This document shows positions 9,012 to 18,121 of a stretch of DNA of 64,000 nt, piece after piece (positions within the stretch are counted from its first letter, which is position 1; each line of letters starts with the position of its first letter). Source of the DNA: Paraburkholderia rhizosphaerae (GTDB lineage: Bacteria > Pseudomonadota > Gammaproteobacteria > Burkholderiales > Burkholderiaceae); assembly GCF_004366595.1 (NCBI RefSeq), contig NZ_SORE01000023.1, positions 1-64,000 on the forward strand. The letters are read 5' to 3'. A program made the translations under genes and the position numbers. The notes below the pieces were generated by a model. That model did not search any database. It had not been told where the DNA came from and worked only from the letters and a program-made list of their open reading frames with translations.

Positions 9012-9548
9012 ATGAACAGGATCTACAGACTGACCATGACTGCCGCATGGCTGGCCGCCGCGATCACCGCCACCGCGGCACACGCAGCGGAACCCCAGGA
9101 CGATGACGCCACCGAGGTGGACCTGCCGGCTACCGCATCAGCCGCCGGCGTATCCGCTGCAACACCCGCTGCAACACCCGCTAGCCAGCCGGCCGGACAT
9201 CTGGTCGAGCTTCCCGCCGGACTCGGCGACTTTTGCTTCTTCGCACATCTGCCGCCGGCCGATCAGAAATACGAGGTCGTCAAGAAACTCAAGGTGGGAA
9301 AAGGCACTTACGGCGGCGTCAACGACATCCTGCCGAAACTGGCCGAAAACGCGCGCACGCGCGGCGCGGATGCGATCATCGAATATGGCGGCTCGCAACG
9401 CTTCGGATTCTGGCCATGGCGCATGGTCAGGCCCGTGGTACGGGGCGTCGCGGTCAAGTGGACTGAGCCGAAGAGCGTCGATTGCGAAGCGATTGGCGGC
9501 ACGAAGCTGAGCACGATCCTGACGACGAATCAGGCGCCGGAGAAGTAA
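9012..9548 (+). CDS. exported protein with YbjQ/DUF4156-like GADAII motif
   Basis: This 178-residue protein starts with a signal peptide (MNRIYRLTMTAAW, cleaved near AHA). An Ala/Pro/Thr linker follows, then a compact domain with LAENARTRGADAIIEYG and GVAVKW, a pattern seen in YbjQ- and DUF4156-like proteins of unknown function. AGGA precedes the chosen ATG. The linker contains a 12-base DNA tandem repeat that encodes SAATPAATPA. I do not recognise a specific role; location in the periplasm or outer membrane is inferred from the signal peptide. Confidence 0.7.
   Translation: MNRIYRLTMTAAWLAAAITATAAHAAEPQDDDATEVDLPATASAAGVSAATPAATPASQPAGHLVELPAGLGDFCFFAHLPPADQKYEVVKKLKVGKGTYGGVNDILPKLAENARTRGADAIIEYGGSQRFGFWPWRMVRPVVRGVAVKWTEPKSVDCEAIGGTKLSTILTTNQAPEK
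9155..9183 (+). repeat. 12-base tandem repeat inside the exported-protein gene
   Basis: CCGCTGCAACAC occurs at 9155-9166 and 9167-9178, followed by a partial third copy (CCGCT). It keeps frame and encodes an AATP linker, so copy-number change would lengthen the linker by four residues at a time. Confidence 0.85.
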
Positions 9549-9633
9549 CGTGTATTGAGTGTGCGCCCCTATCCAATCAGGACAAGGGCCACAGCATGAT
9601 GGCGGGAATTGAACGGGCGTCCTCGCGGGACCG

Positions 9634-11226
9634 TTACTCGACGCCCTGACTCGCCAGAAAATCTTCGTAGTTACCGCCGAAATCATTCAGCGTGCCATCG
9701 GTCTTCACTTCGATGATCCGGTTCGCCAGGCCGCTGACGAACTCGCGGTCGTGCGAGACAAAGATCAGCGTGCCATCGTACTTCTCCAGCGCGATCTGCA
9801 GCGACTCGATCGATTCCATGTCCATATGGTTCGTCGGTTCGTCCATTAACAGCACATTGTGGCGGCCGAGCATCAGCTTGCCCCAGATCATGCGGCCCTT
9901 CTCGCCGCCCGACAGCACCTTCACCGACTTGCGGATATCGTCCGCATTGAACAGCAGCCGGCCGAGCGTGCCGCGCACCATCTGCTCGTCGTCGCCTTCC
10001 TTGCGGTACGTATCGATCCAGTCCATCAGCGTGACGTCGTCCGGGAACTCTTCGTACGTGTCCTGCGGCATGTAGCCGACGTTGGCGTTCTCCGCCCACT
10101 TCACCGTGCCGCGATCGATCGGCAGATTGCCGAGCAGCGAGCGCAAGAGCGTCGTCTTGCCCGCGCCGTTTTCACCGATGATCGCAATGCGCTCGCCCGG
10201 CTGCACGCTGATGCTGAAGTTCTGGAAGATCGTGCGGTCATACTTCTTCGTAATGCTGTCGGCGACCACCGCGATGTTGTGCAGCTTCTTCTCGTACTCG
10301 AAGCGGATAAACGGATTCTGCCGCGACGACGGCTTGAATTCCTCGATCTTGATCTTGTCGATCATCTTCAGGCGGCTCGTGGCCTGACGCGCTTTCGACT
10401 TGTTGGCCGAGAAGCGGCGCACGAAGTCCTGCAGATCGGCCACGCGCTCCTTGGCCTTCTGGTTGGCGGCCTGCTGGCGCTCACGCGCCTGCGTCGACGC
10501 CAGCATGTAGTCGTCGTAGTTGCCGGGCCAGACCTTCAGCGTGCCGAAATCCATGTCCGCCATATGCGTGCAGACCTGGTTCAGGAAGTGGCGATCGTGC
10601 GAGATGATGATCATCGTCGAGTTGTACTGGTTGAGCACGTCTTCCAGCCAACGGATCGAGTTGATGTCGAGGTTGTTGGTCGGTTCGTCGAGCAGCAGCA
10701 CGTCCGGCTTCGAGAACAGCGCCTGCGCGAGCAGCACGCGCAGCTTCCAGCCCGGCGCGACGTTGCTCATCGGACCGTTATGAAGATCGATTGCAATGCC
10801 GATGCCCAGCAGCAGTTCGCCCGCGCGCGCTTCGGCCGTGTAGCCATCGTACTCGGCGAACTTCGCCTCGAGCTCGGCCGCGTGCATGTAGTCGTCGTCG
10901 GTCGCTTCGGGGTTCGCGTAAATCGCGTCGCGCTCGGTCATCGCGGCCCACATCTCGGTGTGGCCCATCATCACGACGTCGAGCACGCGCACGTCTTCAT
11001 ACGCGAACTGGTCCTGGCGCAGCTTGCCCAGACGGATATTCGGCTCGAGCATGACGTTGCCCGAACTCGGCTCCAGGTCGCTGCCCAGAATTTTCATGAA
11101 GGTCGACTTGCCGCAGCCGTTCGCCCCAATCAGCCCGTAGCGGTTCCCTTCCCCGAATTTGACCGAGATATTTTCGAAGAGAGGCTTCGGCCCGAATTGC
11201 ATCGTGATATTGGCAGTAGACAGCAC
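9634..11226 (-). CDS. ybiT: ABC-F family ATPase YbiT
   Basis: This soluble twin-ATPase of the ABC-F class acts on ribosomes rather than in transport. Its 530 residues are the same length as E. coli YbiT and match it closely as I recall it. First Walker A is GANGCGKST (34-42), first Walker B is [11 protein letters not shown]. Second Walker A is GENGAGKTT, then signature LSGGEKGRM and Walker [12 protein letters not shown]. The first signature is degenerate (VAPGW), as in YbiT. The inter-domain linker is Lys/Arg-rich. It stands alone between an exported-protein gene and a dehydrogenase gene. Confidence 0.95.
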   Translation of the reverse strand: MLSTANITMQFGPKPLFENISVKFGEGNRYGLIGANGCGKSTFMKILGSDLEPSSGNVMLEPNIRLGKLRQDQFAYEDVRVLDVVMMGHTEMWAAMTERDAIYANPEATDDDYMHAAELEAKFAEYDGYTAEARAGELLLGIGIAIDLHNGPMSNVAPGWKLRVLLAQALFSKPDVLLLDEPTNNLDINSIRWLEDVLNQYNSTMIIISHDRHFLNQVCTHMADMDFGTLKVWPGNYDDYMLASTQARERQQAANQKAKERVADLQDFVRRFSANKSKARQATSRLKMIDKIKIEEFKPSSRQNPFIRFEYEKKLHNIAVVADSITKKYDRTIFQNFSISVQPGERIAIIGENGAGKTTLLRSLLGNLPIDRGTVKWAENANVGYMPQDTYEEFPDDVTLMDWIDTYRKEGDDEQMVRGTLGRLLFNADDIRKSVKVLSGGEKGRMIWGKLMLGRHNVLLMDEPTNHMDMESIESLQIALEKYDGTLIFVSHDREFVSGLANRIIEVKTDGTLNDFGGNYEDFLASQGVE

Positions 11227-11434
11227 GGCGCGTACCTTTGAGATAGTGATCCGGCGTGGATCGCTGAAAAACCGAATATTTTAGCAGCATATCGTGTTGC
11301 TCGGGCCGGCCTCCGCCATGTGCATTCGCTGTGCCAGTTGTGGCGTCCGCTGTGATGCGTACCGCGATGTACACCGGTGATGCACACGAGGATGCACTCT
11401 GCCGCCGACGTGCATCTCGATGCCGGCAGCCGCT

Positions 11435-12328
11435 TTACCGGCGCTGGCCCGGTTGCAGCACGTCGATGAAAGCAGAAAAATCGGCGTCCGCCAGGCCCAT
11501 CGCGGCCGCCAGACGCAGCAGCTGCTGGACGGTGCCGGCCACCGGCATCGGCGTGCCCGTTTCGTAAGCCGTCGCGGCGATTGTGTCGACGTCTTTCTGG
11601 AACGTGCGCAGCGCGCCGATCGGCGCATCGCCGCTGCGCGTCATCCGCGGCACGAAGGTTTGCAGCAGCACGGAATCCGCCCACCCGCCACTGAGCGCTT
11701 CAGATAACCGCGCGGCGTCGATCCCGCTTCGCTGCGCAAGACTGACCGCTTCGGCGATCGCGGCGACCGTCGCGGTGACGATCGACTGATTGCACAGCTT
11801 CGCGGTTTGACCCGCGCCGACGTCGCCCATATGGGTGACACGCGCCGCATACGCGCCGATCACCGGTCGCACCGCCTCGACGTCGGCCACTGCGCCGCCC
11901 GCCATCACCGCGAGCGTGCCGGCCGTCGCGCCGGCCACCCCGCCCGACACCGGCGCGTCGACCCAGCCAATGCCCGCGGCGGCCGCGCGTTGCGCGAGAC
12001 TGCGCGTCGCGGACGGCGCGATGCTCGAGTGATCGACGATGCGGCGAACGCGCGTCGTTCCGGCTGCGCGCCGTGCGGCGCTGACAATGCCGTGTTCGGC
12101 ATCGAACACCACCTGCTCGACCGCGCTCGCATCCGATACGCACAGGAAGATCAGCTCCGCGCAGCCGGCCAGCGCGCCGGGTGTCGGCGCGACCCGGGCG
12201 CCGTCTTTCACCAGTGCATGCGCTTTGTCAGGACTGCGGTTCCATACGTGAACCGTGTGCCCCGCTCGCAGCAGATGCCGGATCATCGGTGCGCCCATCA
12301 GACCCGGGCCGCAAAAACCTGCTTCCAT
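11435..12328 (-). CDS. 3-hydroxyisobutyrate/tartronate-semialdehyde reductase family dehydrogenase
   Basis: This NAD(P)-dependent beta-hydroxyacid dehydrogenase has 297 residues. It shows the nucleotide motif GPGLMG (7-12), the substrate motif DAPVSGG (124-130), and the catalytic lysine at 177 followed by Asn180 in GQTAKLCNQ. The start at 12328 has GAGGA 8 bases upstream. Family members reduce tartronate semialdehyde or oxidise 3-hydroxyisobutyrate. The purine block a kilobase away ends in glyoxylate, whose dimer product is tartronate semialdehyde, so a GlxR-like role is plausible but unproven. It diverges from the dodecin gene. Confidence 0.85.
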   Translation of the reverse strand: MEAGFCGPGLMGAPMIRHLLRAGHTVHVWNRSPDKAHALVKDGARVAPTPGALAGCAELIFLCVSDASAVEQVVFDAEHGIVSAARRAAGTTRVRRIVDHSSIAPSATRSLAQRAAAAGIGWVDAPVSGGVAGATAGTLAVMAGGAVADVEAVRPVIGAYAARVTHMGDVGAGQTAKLCNQSIVTATVAAIAEAVSLAQRSGIDAARLSEALSGGWADSVLLQTFVPRMTRSGDAPIGALRTFQKDVDTIAATAYETGTPMPVAGTVQQLLRLAAAMGLADADFSAFIDVLQPGQRR

Positions 12329-12586
12329 TGTTTCGATTCCTCGTCGTCGATTGATTGGTGCCTCGCGTGGCGTGCTGTCCGCATCGCCATCACCGCGGCG
12401 CCCATCATAGCGCCGCGTGTTGGCGCGCGTGGCTAAACGGATTGCACATCGCCGGTCGCCGATCGCCAGCCACCTGTCGCGCACTGCATCGCATGCGCGC
12501 GCGGGCACGTCAACTGCGTGCAAATCCGGGGGATTCGCCGCAGGCGCATTACCTATACTTTTTTCGACCCCCACCGGAGGTACATC

Positions 12587-12796
12587 ATGAGCGAGCACGT
12601 CTACAAGACGATAGAAATCACCGGCTCGTCGCCGAAATCCAGTGACGACGCGGTTCGCACTGCAATCGACAAAGCGTCCAGGACCTTGCGCAATCTCTGC
12701 TGGTTCGAAGTGATCGAAACGCGTGGGCATATCGACGCGAATCAGATCGCGCATTGGCAGGTGACGATCAAGGTCGGGCTGCGTCTCGAAGACTAG
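12587..12796 (+). CDS. dodecin
   Basis: This 69-residue flavin-binding protein assembles as a dodecamer that stores FMN or riboflavin. The sequence is a typical dodecin: VYKTIEITGSS near the start, then a helix (AVRTAIDKAS), NLCWFEV with the flavin-stacking Trp, and QVTIKVGLRLED at the end. GGAGG precedes the ATG at ideal distance. TATACT (12554-12559) may be the -10. A good terminator follows, so it is probably monocistronic. Confidence 0.93.
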   Translation: MSEHVYKTIEITGSSPKSSDDAVRTAIDKASRTLRNLCWFEVIETRGHIDANQIAHWQVTIKVGLRLED

Positions 12797-12823
12797 CGCG
12801 CGACATTCGCGTCGACAGGCTGC

Positions 12824-12850
12824 GCCGCGCCCCATGCGGGCGCGGCTTTA
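12824..12850 (+). terminator. intrinsic terminator of the dodecin gene
   Basis: A perfect 9-bp GC stem (12824-12832 with 12838-12846) and CATGC loop are followed by TTTA, 28 bases past the dodecin stop. The short T-run makes it moderate rather than strong. Confidence 0.65.
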
Positions 12851-13003
12851 TCTCGTCCGGCGGATCCGCCGTCCTCCGCATTTTCCTTGCGCAAATCGCC
12901 CCCTTTCGCGGGGCCGATTTCTCTTTTCCCGGCCAGTCCCGTCTTACCGATAGGGACACGCCGCCTGTCGGCACGCCGCACCCTTTATTGCGGGAAAGCC
13001 GCC

Positions 13004-13032
13004 CTTGACGGTCCACCTCCTCTATATTAAAA
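13004..13032 (+). promoter_or_regulatory. candidate promoter of the LysR gene
   Basis: TTGACG (13004-13009) and TAAAAC (13027-13032) are separated by 17 bases, about 55 bases before the LysR start codon. This is the best sigma-70-like pair in the gap. TATATT at 13022 is an alternative -10 but is too close to the -35. Confidence 0.4.
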
Positions 13033-13086
13033 CTGATATGCCCCCACTGTTTCACGATCAGCCTCGACATATATTCCGGAGAAGTG

Positions 13087-14016
13087 ATGAGCCAGCAACG
13101 CGAGGCGATCGACACCTATTTACTGCGCGTGTTGCACACGCTGCTGATGGAACGCAGCGTCACGCGCGCGGCGGTCAAGCTCAACCAGTCGCAGCCGGCG
13201 ATCAGCGCCGCGCTGCGGCGTCTGCGCGACATCACCGGCGACCCGCTGCTGGTACGCGGGAAATCCGGCATGGTGCCGACCGAATATGGGCTGCGGCTGC
13301 TCGAACCCACGCAAAACGCACTGCGTGAAATCGAGCGAATCAGGTTCCAGCAGCACAGCTTCGACCCGGCGACGTCGATCCGTTGCTATCGGATCGGCTG
13401 CCCGGACTATCTGAACGTGCTGTTCGTGCCGACTGTCGTCGAACGCTTCCGCCTGGCCGCGCCGAACGCGACGCTCGAATTTCATTCGCTCGGCCCGGCC
13501 TTCGACTATGAGCTCGCGCTCGAGGACGGCAAGCTCGATACCGTCGTCGGCAACTGGCCGGAGCCACCCGAGCAGTTGCATCTGTCGAATCTGTTCGTCG
13601 ATCAGATCGTCTGTCTGATGGGCAATACGCATCCGTTTGCGAAGCGCGGCACGATCACGCTCGACCAGTACCTGAACGCGCCGCATCTCGCGCCGACGCC
13701 GTATTCGGTCGGCCAGCGCGGCGCAATCGACGTGCATCTCGCGCGCGAGCGGTTAAAGCGCCACGTCGTCGTCACGCTGCCGTATTTCAATCTCGCGCCG
13801 TATGTGCTGATCAAATCGGACCTGATCTTCACGACGACGCGCCTGTTCGCCGACTACTACGCAAAGTTCCTGCCGTTGACCGTGATGCCCGCGCCGCTCG
13901 ACTTCCCGCCGATGCAGTACTACCAGCTATGGCATGAGCGCGTGCATTACTCCGACGAAGTGCGGTGGCTGCGTAGTCTGGTTGCGCAAGCCACGCGCAC
14001 GCTGATCGAAAAGTGA
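13087..14016 (+). CDS. LysR-family transcriptional regulator
   Basis: This 309-residue regulator has a winged-helix DNA-binding domain at about residues 9-68 (RSVTRAAVKLNQSQPAIS is the helix-turn-helix) and a substrate-binding domain from about 95 to the end. GGAG sits 5 bases before the ATG at 13087; a GTG directly upstream is too close to it. It converges on the 8-oxoguanine-deaminase-type gene and lies at the edge of the urate pathway, so a purine intermediate may be the inducer. That is inference, and no ligand residue identifies it. Confidence 0.9.
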   Translation: MSQQREAIDTYLLRVLHTLLMERSVTRAAVKLNQSQPAISAALRRLRDITGDPLLVRGKSGMVPTEYGLRLLEPTQNALREIERIRFQQHSFDPATSIRCYRIGCPDYLNVLFVPTVVERFRLAAPNATLEFHSLGPAFDYELALEDGKLDTVVGNWPEPPEQLHLSNLFVDQIVCLMGNTHPFAKRGTITLDQYLNAPHLAPTPYSVGQRGAIDVHLARERLKRHVVVTLPYFNLAPYVLIKSDLIFTTTRLFADYYAKFLPLTVMPAPLDFPPMQYYQLWHERVHYSDEVRWLRSLVAQATRTLIEK

Positions 14017-14093
14017 CGCGAGTGACGCGCCCGCGCGGGCGGGGATCGGTGGTCAGGTGACGTGTGTTCATGTATTGCGCGGCGTTCGCCACG

Positions 14094-15485
14094 TCATGCA
14101 GCGGCTTCGGTCAGTTGCCGCGCCAAACGGTTGTGCCGCTCGATCAGCGGGCCGAGTTCGACGGTACTCAACACGCCATCTTTCACGACTTGCCTGCCGT
14201 TGATCACGCTGTGCGCGACCTGTGAAGGTGCGCAGAACACCAGCGCCGCCACCGGATCGGACAACGCGCCCGCAAAAGCGGGCTGCCGCAGATCGAACGA
14301 TACGAAGTCCGCCGCCATGCCGGGCGCAAGCGCGCCGACGTCTTCGCGGCCCAGCACCGCCGCGCCACCGCGCGTCGCGATCTCGAGCGCGTCTCGCGCG
14401 GTCATCGCGTCGGGGCCGAAGCCGACGCGCTGCAGCAGCAGCGCCTGGCGGACTTCGGCCACCATATGCGAGCCGTCGTTCGACGCGGAACCGTCGACGC
14501 CCAGACCGACCGGCACCCCTGCGAGCCGCATCCGTTTGACCGGCGCAATACCGGATGCCAACCGCATGTTCGAGCACGGACAGTGCGCAACGCCTGTGCC
14601 GGTCCGCGCGAACAGGTCGATGCCCGCATCGTCGAGCTGCACACAGTGCGCGTGCCACACGTCACGGCCGACCCAGCCGAGATCGCCAGCGTACTGAGCC
14701 GGCGTCATGCCGAACTTCTCGCGGCTATACGCGACATCGTTGATGTTTTCAGCCAGATGCGTATGCAGCGACACCCGGTAGTGCCGGGCGAGCACGGCGG
14801 ACTCACGCATCAGGTCGCGACTCACCGAAAACGGCGAACAGGGCGCGACGACGACGCGCAGCATCGCGTAGCGCCCCTCGTCGTGATACGCCTCGATCAC
14901 GCGCTGCGTGTCTTTCAGGATGTCCGCTTCGCGCTCGACCACCGCGTCAGGCGGCAAGCCGCCATCGCGCTGCCCGACGCTCATGCTGCCGCGGCTCGCA
15001 TGAAATCGCATGCCGATCCGCTGCGCCGCTTCGATGCTGTGATCGAGCCGGCAACCATTCGGATACAGGTAAAGATGATCGCTCGATGTCGTGCAGCCCG
15101 ACAGCAGCAGTTCGGCCATCGCGGTCAACGTCGATACCTCGATCATCTCCGGCGTCAGGTGCGCCCATACCTTGTACAGACTCGTCAGCCAACCGAACAA
15201 CTCCGCGTTCTGCGCGGCCGGCAGAGCGCGCGTCAGGGTCTGATACATGTGGTGATGGGTGTTGATGAGCCCGGGCATCACGAGGTGACCGCCCAGGTCG
15301 AGCACTTCGTCCGCCGTTTGCGGCAATTCGGCCGTTGTGCCGACTGCGACGATCTGGCCGTCTTCGATATAAAGCCCGGCATCGCGCAGCTCGCGTCGCG
15401 CATCGTCCATTGTGACGAGTACGTCCGCGTGCTTGACCAGCATGGTGTTGCGTTTGCCGTGGGTGTTGCGCTGCGTCGCAGTCAT
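14094..15485 (-). CDS. 8-oxoguanine deaminase-type amidohydrolase
   Basis: This zinc amidohydrolase of the AtzF/TrzA/guanine deaminase superfamily has 463 residues. Metal ligands are visible: His77 and His79 (THHHM), HLAEN, HAHC and the late Asp in LGVDGSASND. The overall pattern and CSPFSVS resemble the bacterial 8-oxoguanine deaminases that turn 8-oxoguanine into urate. That product would feed puuD and uraH next door. The start at 15485 follows a near-perfect AAGGAGG. Guanine or another aminopurine as substrate cannot be excluded. Confidence 0.82.
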   Translation of the reverse strand: MTATQRNTHGKRNTMLVKHADVLVTMDDARRELRDAGLYIEDGQIVAVGTTAELPQTADEVLDLGGHLVMPGLINTHHHMYQTLTRALPAAQNAELFGWLTSLYKVWAHLTPEMIEVSTLTAMAELLLSGCTTSSDHLYLYPNGCRLDHSIEAAQRIGMRFHASRGSMSVGQRDGGLPPDAVVEREADILKDTQRVIEAYHDEGRYAMLRVVVAPCSPFSVSRDLMRESAVLARHYRVSLHTHLAENINDVAYSREKFGMTPAQYAGDLGWVGRDVWHAHCVQLDDAGIDLFARTGTGVAHCPCSNMRLASGIAPVKRMRLAGVPVGLGVDGSASNDGSHMVAEVRQALLLQRVGFGPDAMTARDALEIATRGGAAVLGREDVGALAPGMAADFVSFDLRQPAFAGALSDPVAALVFCAPSQVAHSVINGRQVVKDGVLSTVELGPLIERHNRLARQLTEAAA

Positions 15486-15859
15486 CCGTTCCTCCTTGAT
15501 CGCCATCACCTTCGGCGTTCAAAATCGGCTTGGCAATGCGTGCTGGCGCGATACCAGAGTTCATCGCGCGCATATGGTTGGCTCGTTGCGCCCATGCGGA
15601 GCGGCGGCTGGCATGGCGCAATGGCGCCGACAGCGCGGCGCAGCCGTCCAGCGGCGCCACAGCGCGTGCTTATGCGTCTGCCATTATCTTTCCTATCGCG
15701 GCATCGGGAGCTGCGTCATTGTTTCTACAATGCATGTCACGGCGCTCGCCTGAATCCGCCGACGGGTATGTAGCCACAGACGTGGAGCCTCGATCCGGTC
15801 GCTTTGCAAACGGATCATGCCGCCGCTGAAACCTCGCACTCACACAAGGAAAATCGCGA
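15486..15859. other. divergent control region of the deaminase and uraH genes
   Basis: No gene is seen in these 374 bases. They separate the minus-strand deaminase from the plus-strand uraH-puuD pair. On the minus strand GATAAT (revcomp of 15683-15688) is a possible -10 for the deaminase. On the plus strand TACAAT (15726-15731) is a possible -10 for uraH, leaving a leader of about 120 bases. The dyad listed separately overlaps the latter. Confidence 0.5.
15717..15732. promoter_or_regulatory. candidate operator, CATTG-N6-CAATG dyad
   Basis: A 5-bp inverted repeat with a 6-base spacer, CATTGTTTCTACAATG, overlaps the possible uraH -10 and lies about 47 bases upstream of the likely deaminase start. 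It is placed well for a regulator of both genes, for example the nearby LysR or GntR protein. It does not fit the T-N11-A rule exactly. Confidence 0.35.
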
Positions 15860-16213
15860 ATGGGCAAGCTCACTACCCACGTGCTCGACACCGCGAACGG
15901 CCGCCCCGGCGCGGGCATCCGGATCGAACTCTTCGCGCTTGCAGGCGATACGCGCCGCGCGCTGAAAGCCACCACCACCAATGGCGACGGACGCTGCAAC
16001 GAGCCGCTGCTCGAAGGCGCCGCGTTCGTCACCGGCGAATACGAACTCGTGTTTCATGCAGGCGACTATTTCGCGGCAGCCGGCGTGCAATTGCCGCAGC
16101 CGCGCTTCGTCGACCGCGTCGTGCTGCGCTTCGGTGTCGCCGATGCGACTGCGCACTATCACGTGCCGCTGCTGGTTTCGCCATGGTCGTATAGCACGTA
16201 CCGCGGCAGTTGA
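15860..16213 (+). CDS. uraH: 5-hydroxyisourate hydrolase UraH
   Basis: This transthyretin-like enzyme opens 5-hydroxyisourate to OHCU, the second step of urate breakdown. The 117-residue protein has the family N-terminus (KLTTHVLDTANGRPG) and ends in YRGS, the signature that separates hydrolases from transthyretin. AAGGAAA precedes the start. No signal peptide is seen, so it is cytoplasmic. puuD, which makes its substrate, follows 255 bases downstream on the same strand. Confidence 0.95.
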   Translation: MGKLTTHVLDTANGRPGAGIRIELFALAGDTRRALKATTTNGDGRCNEPLLEGAAFVTGEYELVFHAGDYFAAAGVQLPQPRFVDRVVLRFGVADATAHYHVPLLVSPWSYSTYRGS

Positions 16214-16468
16214 AACGCAGCTGGGCAGTAACTGGGCGGCAACGGCGCAACCCGCGCGACGCGTAGCGCGGTCAGCGCCGCGCTCCGCCGGGAACCGGCT
16301 AAACGCCCGGCGGATAACAACATCGGACACGCCCCGGCATGCATCGCATCCGGACGGCACAAAACCTGGCGGCGTGCATCACCCGCAGCAGGCGCGGTGC
16401 TTCGATCGACACACATTTTCAGGCGATCGGCGCCGCGCCCGCGACGAAATCGGACGTGGAGGAGTTTC

Positions 16469-17662
16469 ATGGAAGGCTTTATCACCGACTGGCTGAATCT
16501 CGCGATCCGCTGGTTTCACGTAGTCGCGGCGATCGCGTGGATCGGCGAATCGTTTTACTTTGTCGCCCTCGACAACAGCCTGAAGCCGCCGCAGGACCCG
16601 AACCAGCGCCGCCGCGGCGTGTTCGGCGAGTTGTGGCACGTGCACGGCGGCGGCTTCTACAACATGCAGAAGTACACCGTCGCGCCGCCTGAGATGCCCG
16701 ACGACCTGCACTGGTCGAAGTGGCCGTCGTACACGACTTGGCTTTCCGGCTTCGGGCTCTTCACCGTGCTTTATCTGTGGTCGCCGAACACTTACCTGAT
16801 CGATAAGAACGTGCTCGACATGGGGCCGGTCGTGGCGATCTTCTCCGCGCTCGGATTCCTTGCGGGCGGCTGGATCCTTTACGACTCGCTGTGCCGCCTG
16901 CTCGGCAAGAACGACCGCGTGCTTGGTATTTGCGTGGCGCTCGTCGTGCTGGCCGGCGCGTGGCTCGCGTGCCACATCTTCGCCGGCCGCGCCGCGTATC
17001 TGATCATGGGGGCGACGCTTGCGACCATCATGTCCGCGAACGTGTTCTTTGTGATCATTCCGGGCCAGCGCAAGATGGTCGACGCAATGCTCAAGGGCGA
17101 CACGCCGAACCCGATCTACGGCAAGCGCGGCAAGCAGCGCTCGGTGCACAACACGTATTTCACGCTGCCGGTCGTGTTCGCGATGCTGTCGAACCACTAT
17201 GCAATGACGTACACGCACCCGTACAACTGGGCGGTGCTGGTTGTGATCATGCTCGCGGGCGCGTTGATCCGGCAGTTCTTCGTGATGCGTCATCGCGGCC
17301 AGGTGCTGTGGTATCTGCCGCTTGCGGGCATCGCGCTGATGGCAGGCGCGCTCGTGTGGACGATGCCGAAGCCGGTCGTGCCGCAGGCCGAGGCGGCCAA
17401 TGCGCCGAAGACCAAGGTGGCCGACATCGCGCCGATCCTGCAGCAGCGCTGCGCCGCATGCCACTCTGCGCATCCGACGCTGATGGGGAGCGCGCCGGCG
17501 GGCGTCATGTTCGATACGCCGGCCGAGATTTCGCAGAACGCGCAGCGGATCTATCAGCAGGCGGTCACGCTCAAGGCGATGCCGCTCGGCAATATCACGC
17601 AGATGACTGACGACGAGCGGCAGAAGATCGCTGCGTGGTTCCAGGGGGGCGCGTTGCAGTAG
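16469..17662 (+). CDS. puuD: membrane urate hydroxylase PuuD with C-terminal cytochrome c domain
   Basis: This protein oxidises urate to 5-hydroxyisourate at the membrane and passes electrons to its own cytochrome domain instead of making hydrogen peroxide. In 397 residues it has about eight membrane helices at the N-terminus (starting FITDWLNLAIRWFHVVAAI) and a heme motif CAACH at 328-332, with a later KAMPLGN that supplies the methionine ligand. GGAGGAG lies just before the ATG at 16469. It replaces the soluble uricase, which is not in the window. Confidence 0.94.
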   Translation: MEGFITDWLNLAIRWFHVVAAIAWIGESFYFVALDNSLKPPQDPNQRRRGVFGELWHVHGGGFYNMQKYTVAPPEMPDDLHWSKWPSYTTWLSGFGLFTVLYLWSPNTYLIDKNVLDMGPVVAIFSALGFLAGGWILYDSLCRLLGKNDRVLGICVALVVLAGAWLACHIFAGRAAYLIMGATLATIMSANVFFVIIPGQRKMVDAMLKGDTPNPIYGKRGKQRSVHNTYFTLPVVFAMLSNHYAMTYTHPYNWAVLVVIMLAGALIRQFFVMRHRGQVLWYLPLAGIALMAGALVWTMPKPVVPQAEAANAPKTKVADIAPILQQRCAACHSAHPTLMGSAPAGVMFDTPAEISQNAQRIYQQAVTLKAMPLGNITQMTDDERQKIAAWFQGGALQ

Positions 17663-17713
17663 ATGTGACGGTTTATGCGAGATGTGGGCGCGCGACGTGT
17701 CTAGCGGAGCAGA

Positions 17714-17850
17714 ATTTGTAGCCCTCGGGCTACAAATACCTCCATTTTCGTGAAAATGTAGCCCAAGAGATACAAAATTAGAGGTAGAGATTGTCGCTCT
17801 TGGGCTACAATAACCGGTAGTTTTGTAGTTTTTGACGCCCAAGGGCCACA
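17714..17850 (+). promoter_or_regulatory. hipBA control region with four operator copies
   Basis: Four 18-base copies of a TGTAGCCC-NN-GGGCTACA-like site lie at 17717-17734, 17757-17774, 17792-17809 and 17833-17850. The first is perfect and extends to 11-bp arms (17714-17737); the others are partial dyads. Centres are 40, 35 and 41 bases apart. The third overlaps TACAAT (17806-17811), a good -10, and the fourth touches the hipB start codon. This layout resembles autorepression by HipB in E. coli, which also uses four operators, but the half-site sequence differs. Confidence 0.75.
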
Positions 17851-17851
17851 A

Positions 17852-18121
17852 ATGACCACCCTCGCAGATATCTCGGACATGCTGAAGGACGCCCGCCGTG
17901 AGGCCAGTCTCTCGCAGGAGGAATTGGCGCGCAGGGCTGGAGTCGCCCGTACCACCGTGGCGCGTATGGAAACGCTCGCAAAGGGTGACATGAGCGTCTC
18001 GGTACTCGTGAGACTGCTGGAAGCCGCCGGCTGCGATCTGAAGGTCGTTGCGCACGGCTTCAGTCGCACTCTGGAAGACATCCTTATCGAGCAGCGCGCC
18101 GCACCGGGGCCGAATGGATGA
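17852..18121 (+). CDS. hipB: HipB-type antitoxin, Xre/Cro helix-turn-helix
   Basis: This 89-residue DNA-binding antitoxin has an Xre-type helix-turn-helix at about residues 20-45 (LSQEELARRAGVARTTVARME). It should neutralise HipA and repress the operon through the repeats upstream. The stop overlaps the hipA start as ATGA, the usual coupling in such pairs. The start codon directly follows the last operator copy, and I see no ribosome-binding site separate from it. Confidence 0.9.
   Translation: MTTLADISDMLKDARREASLSQEELARRAGVARTTVARMETLAKGDMSVSVLVRLLEAAGCDLKVVAHGFSRTLEDILIEQRAAPGPNG

Noticed and set aside
9155-9183. Start of a larger repeat or CRISPR-like array
   Set aside because: Only 2.4 direct copies in frame with no spacers; it is a linker repeat in a coding gene.
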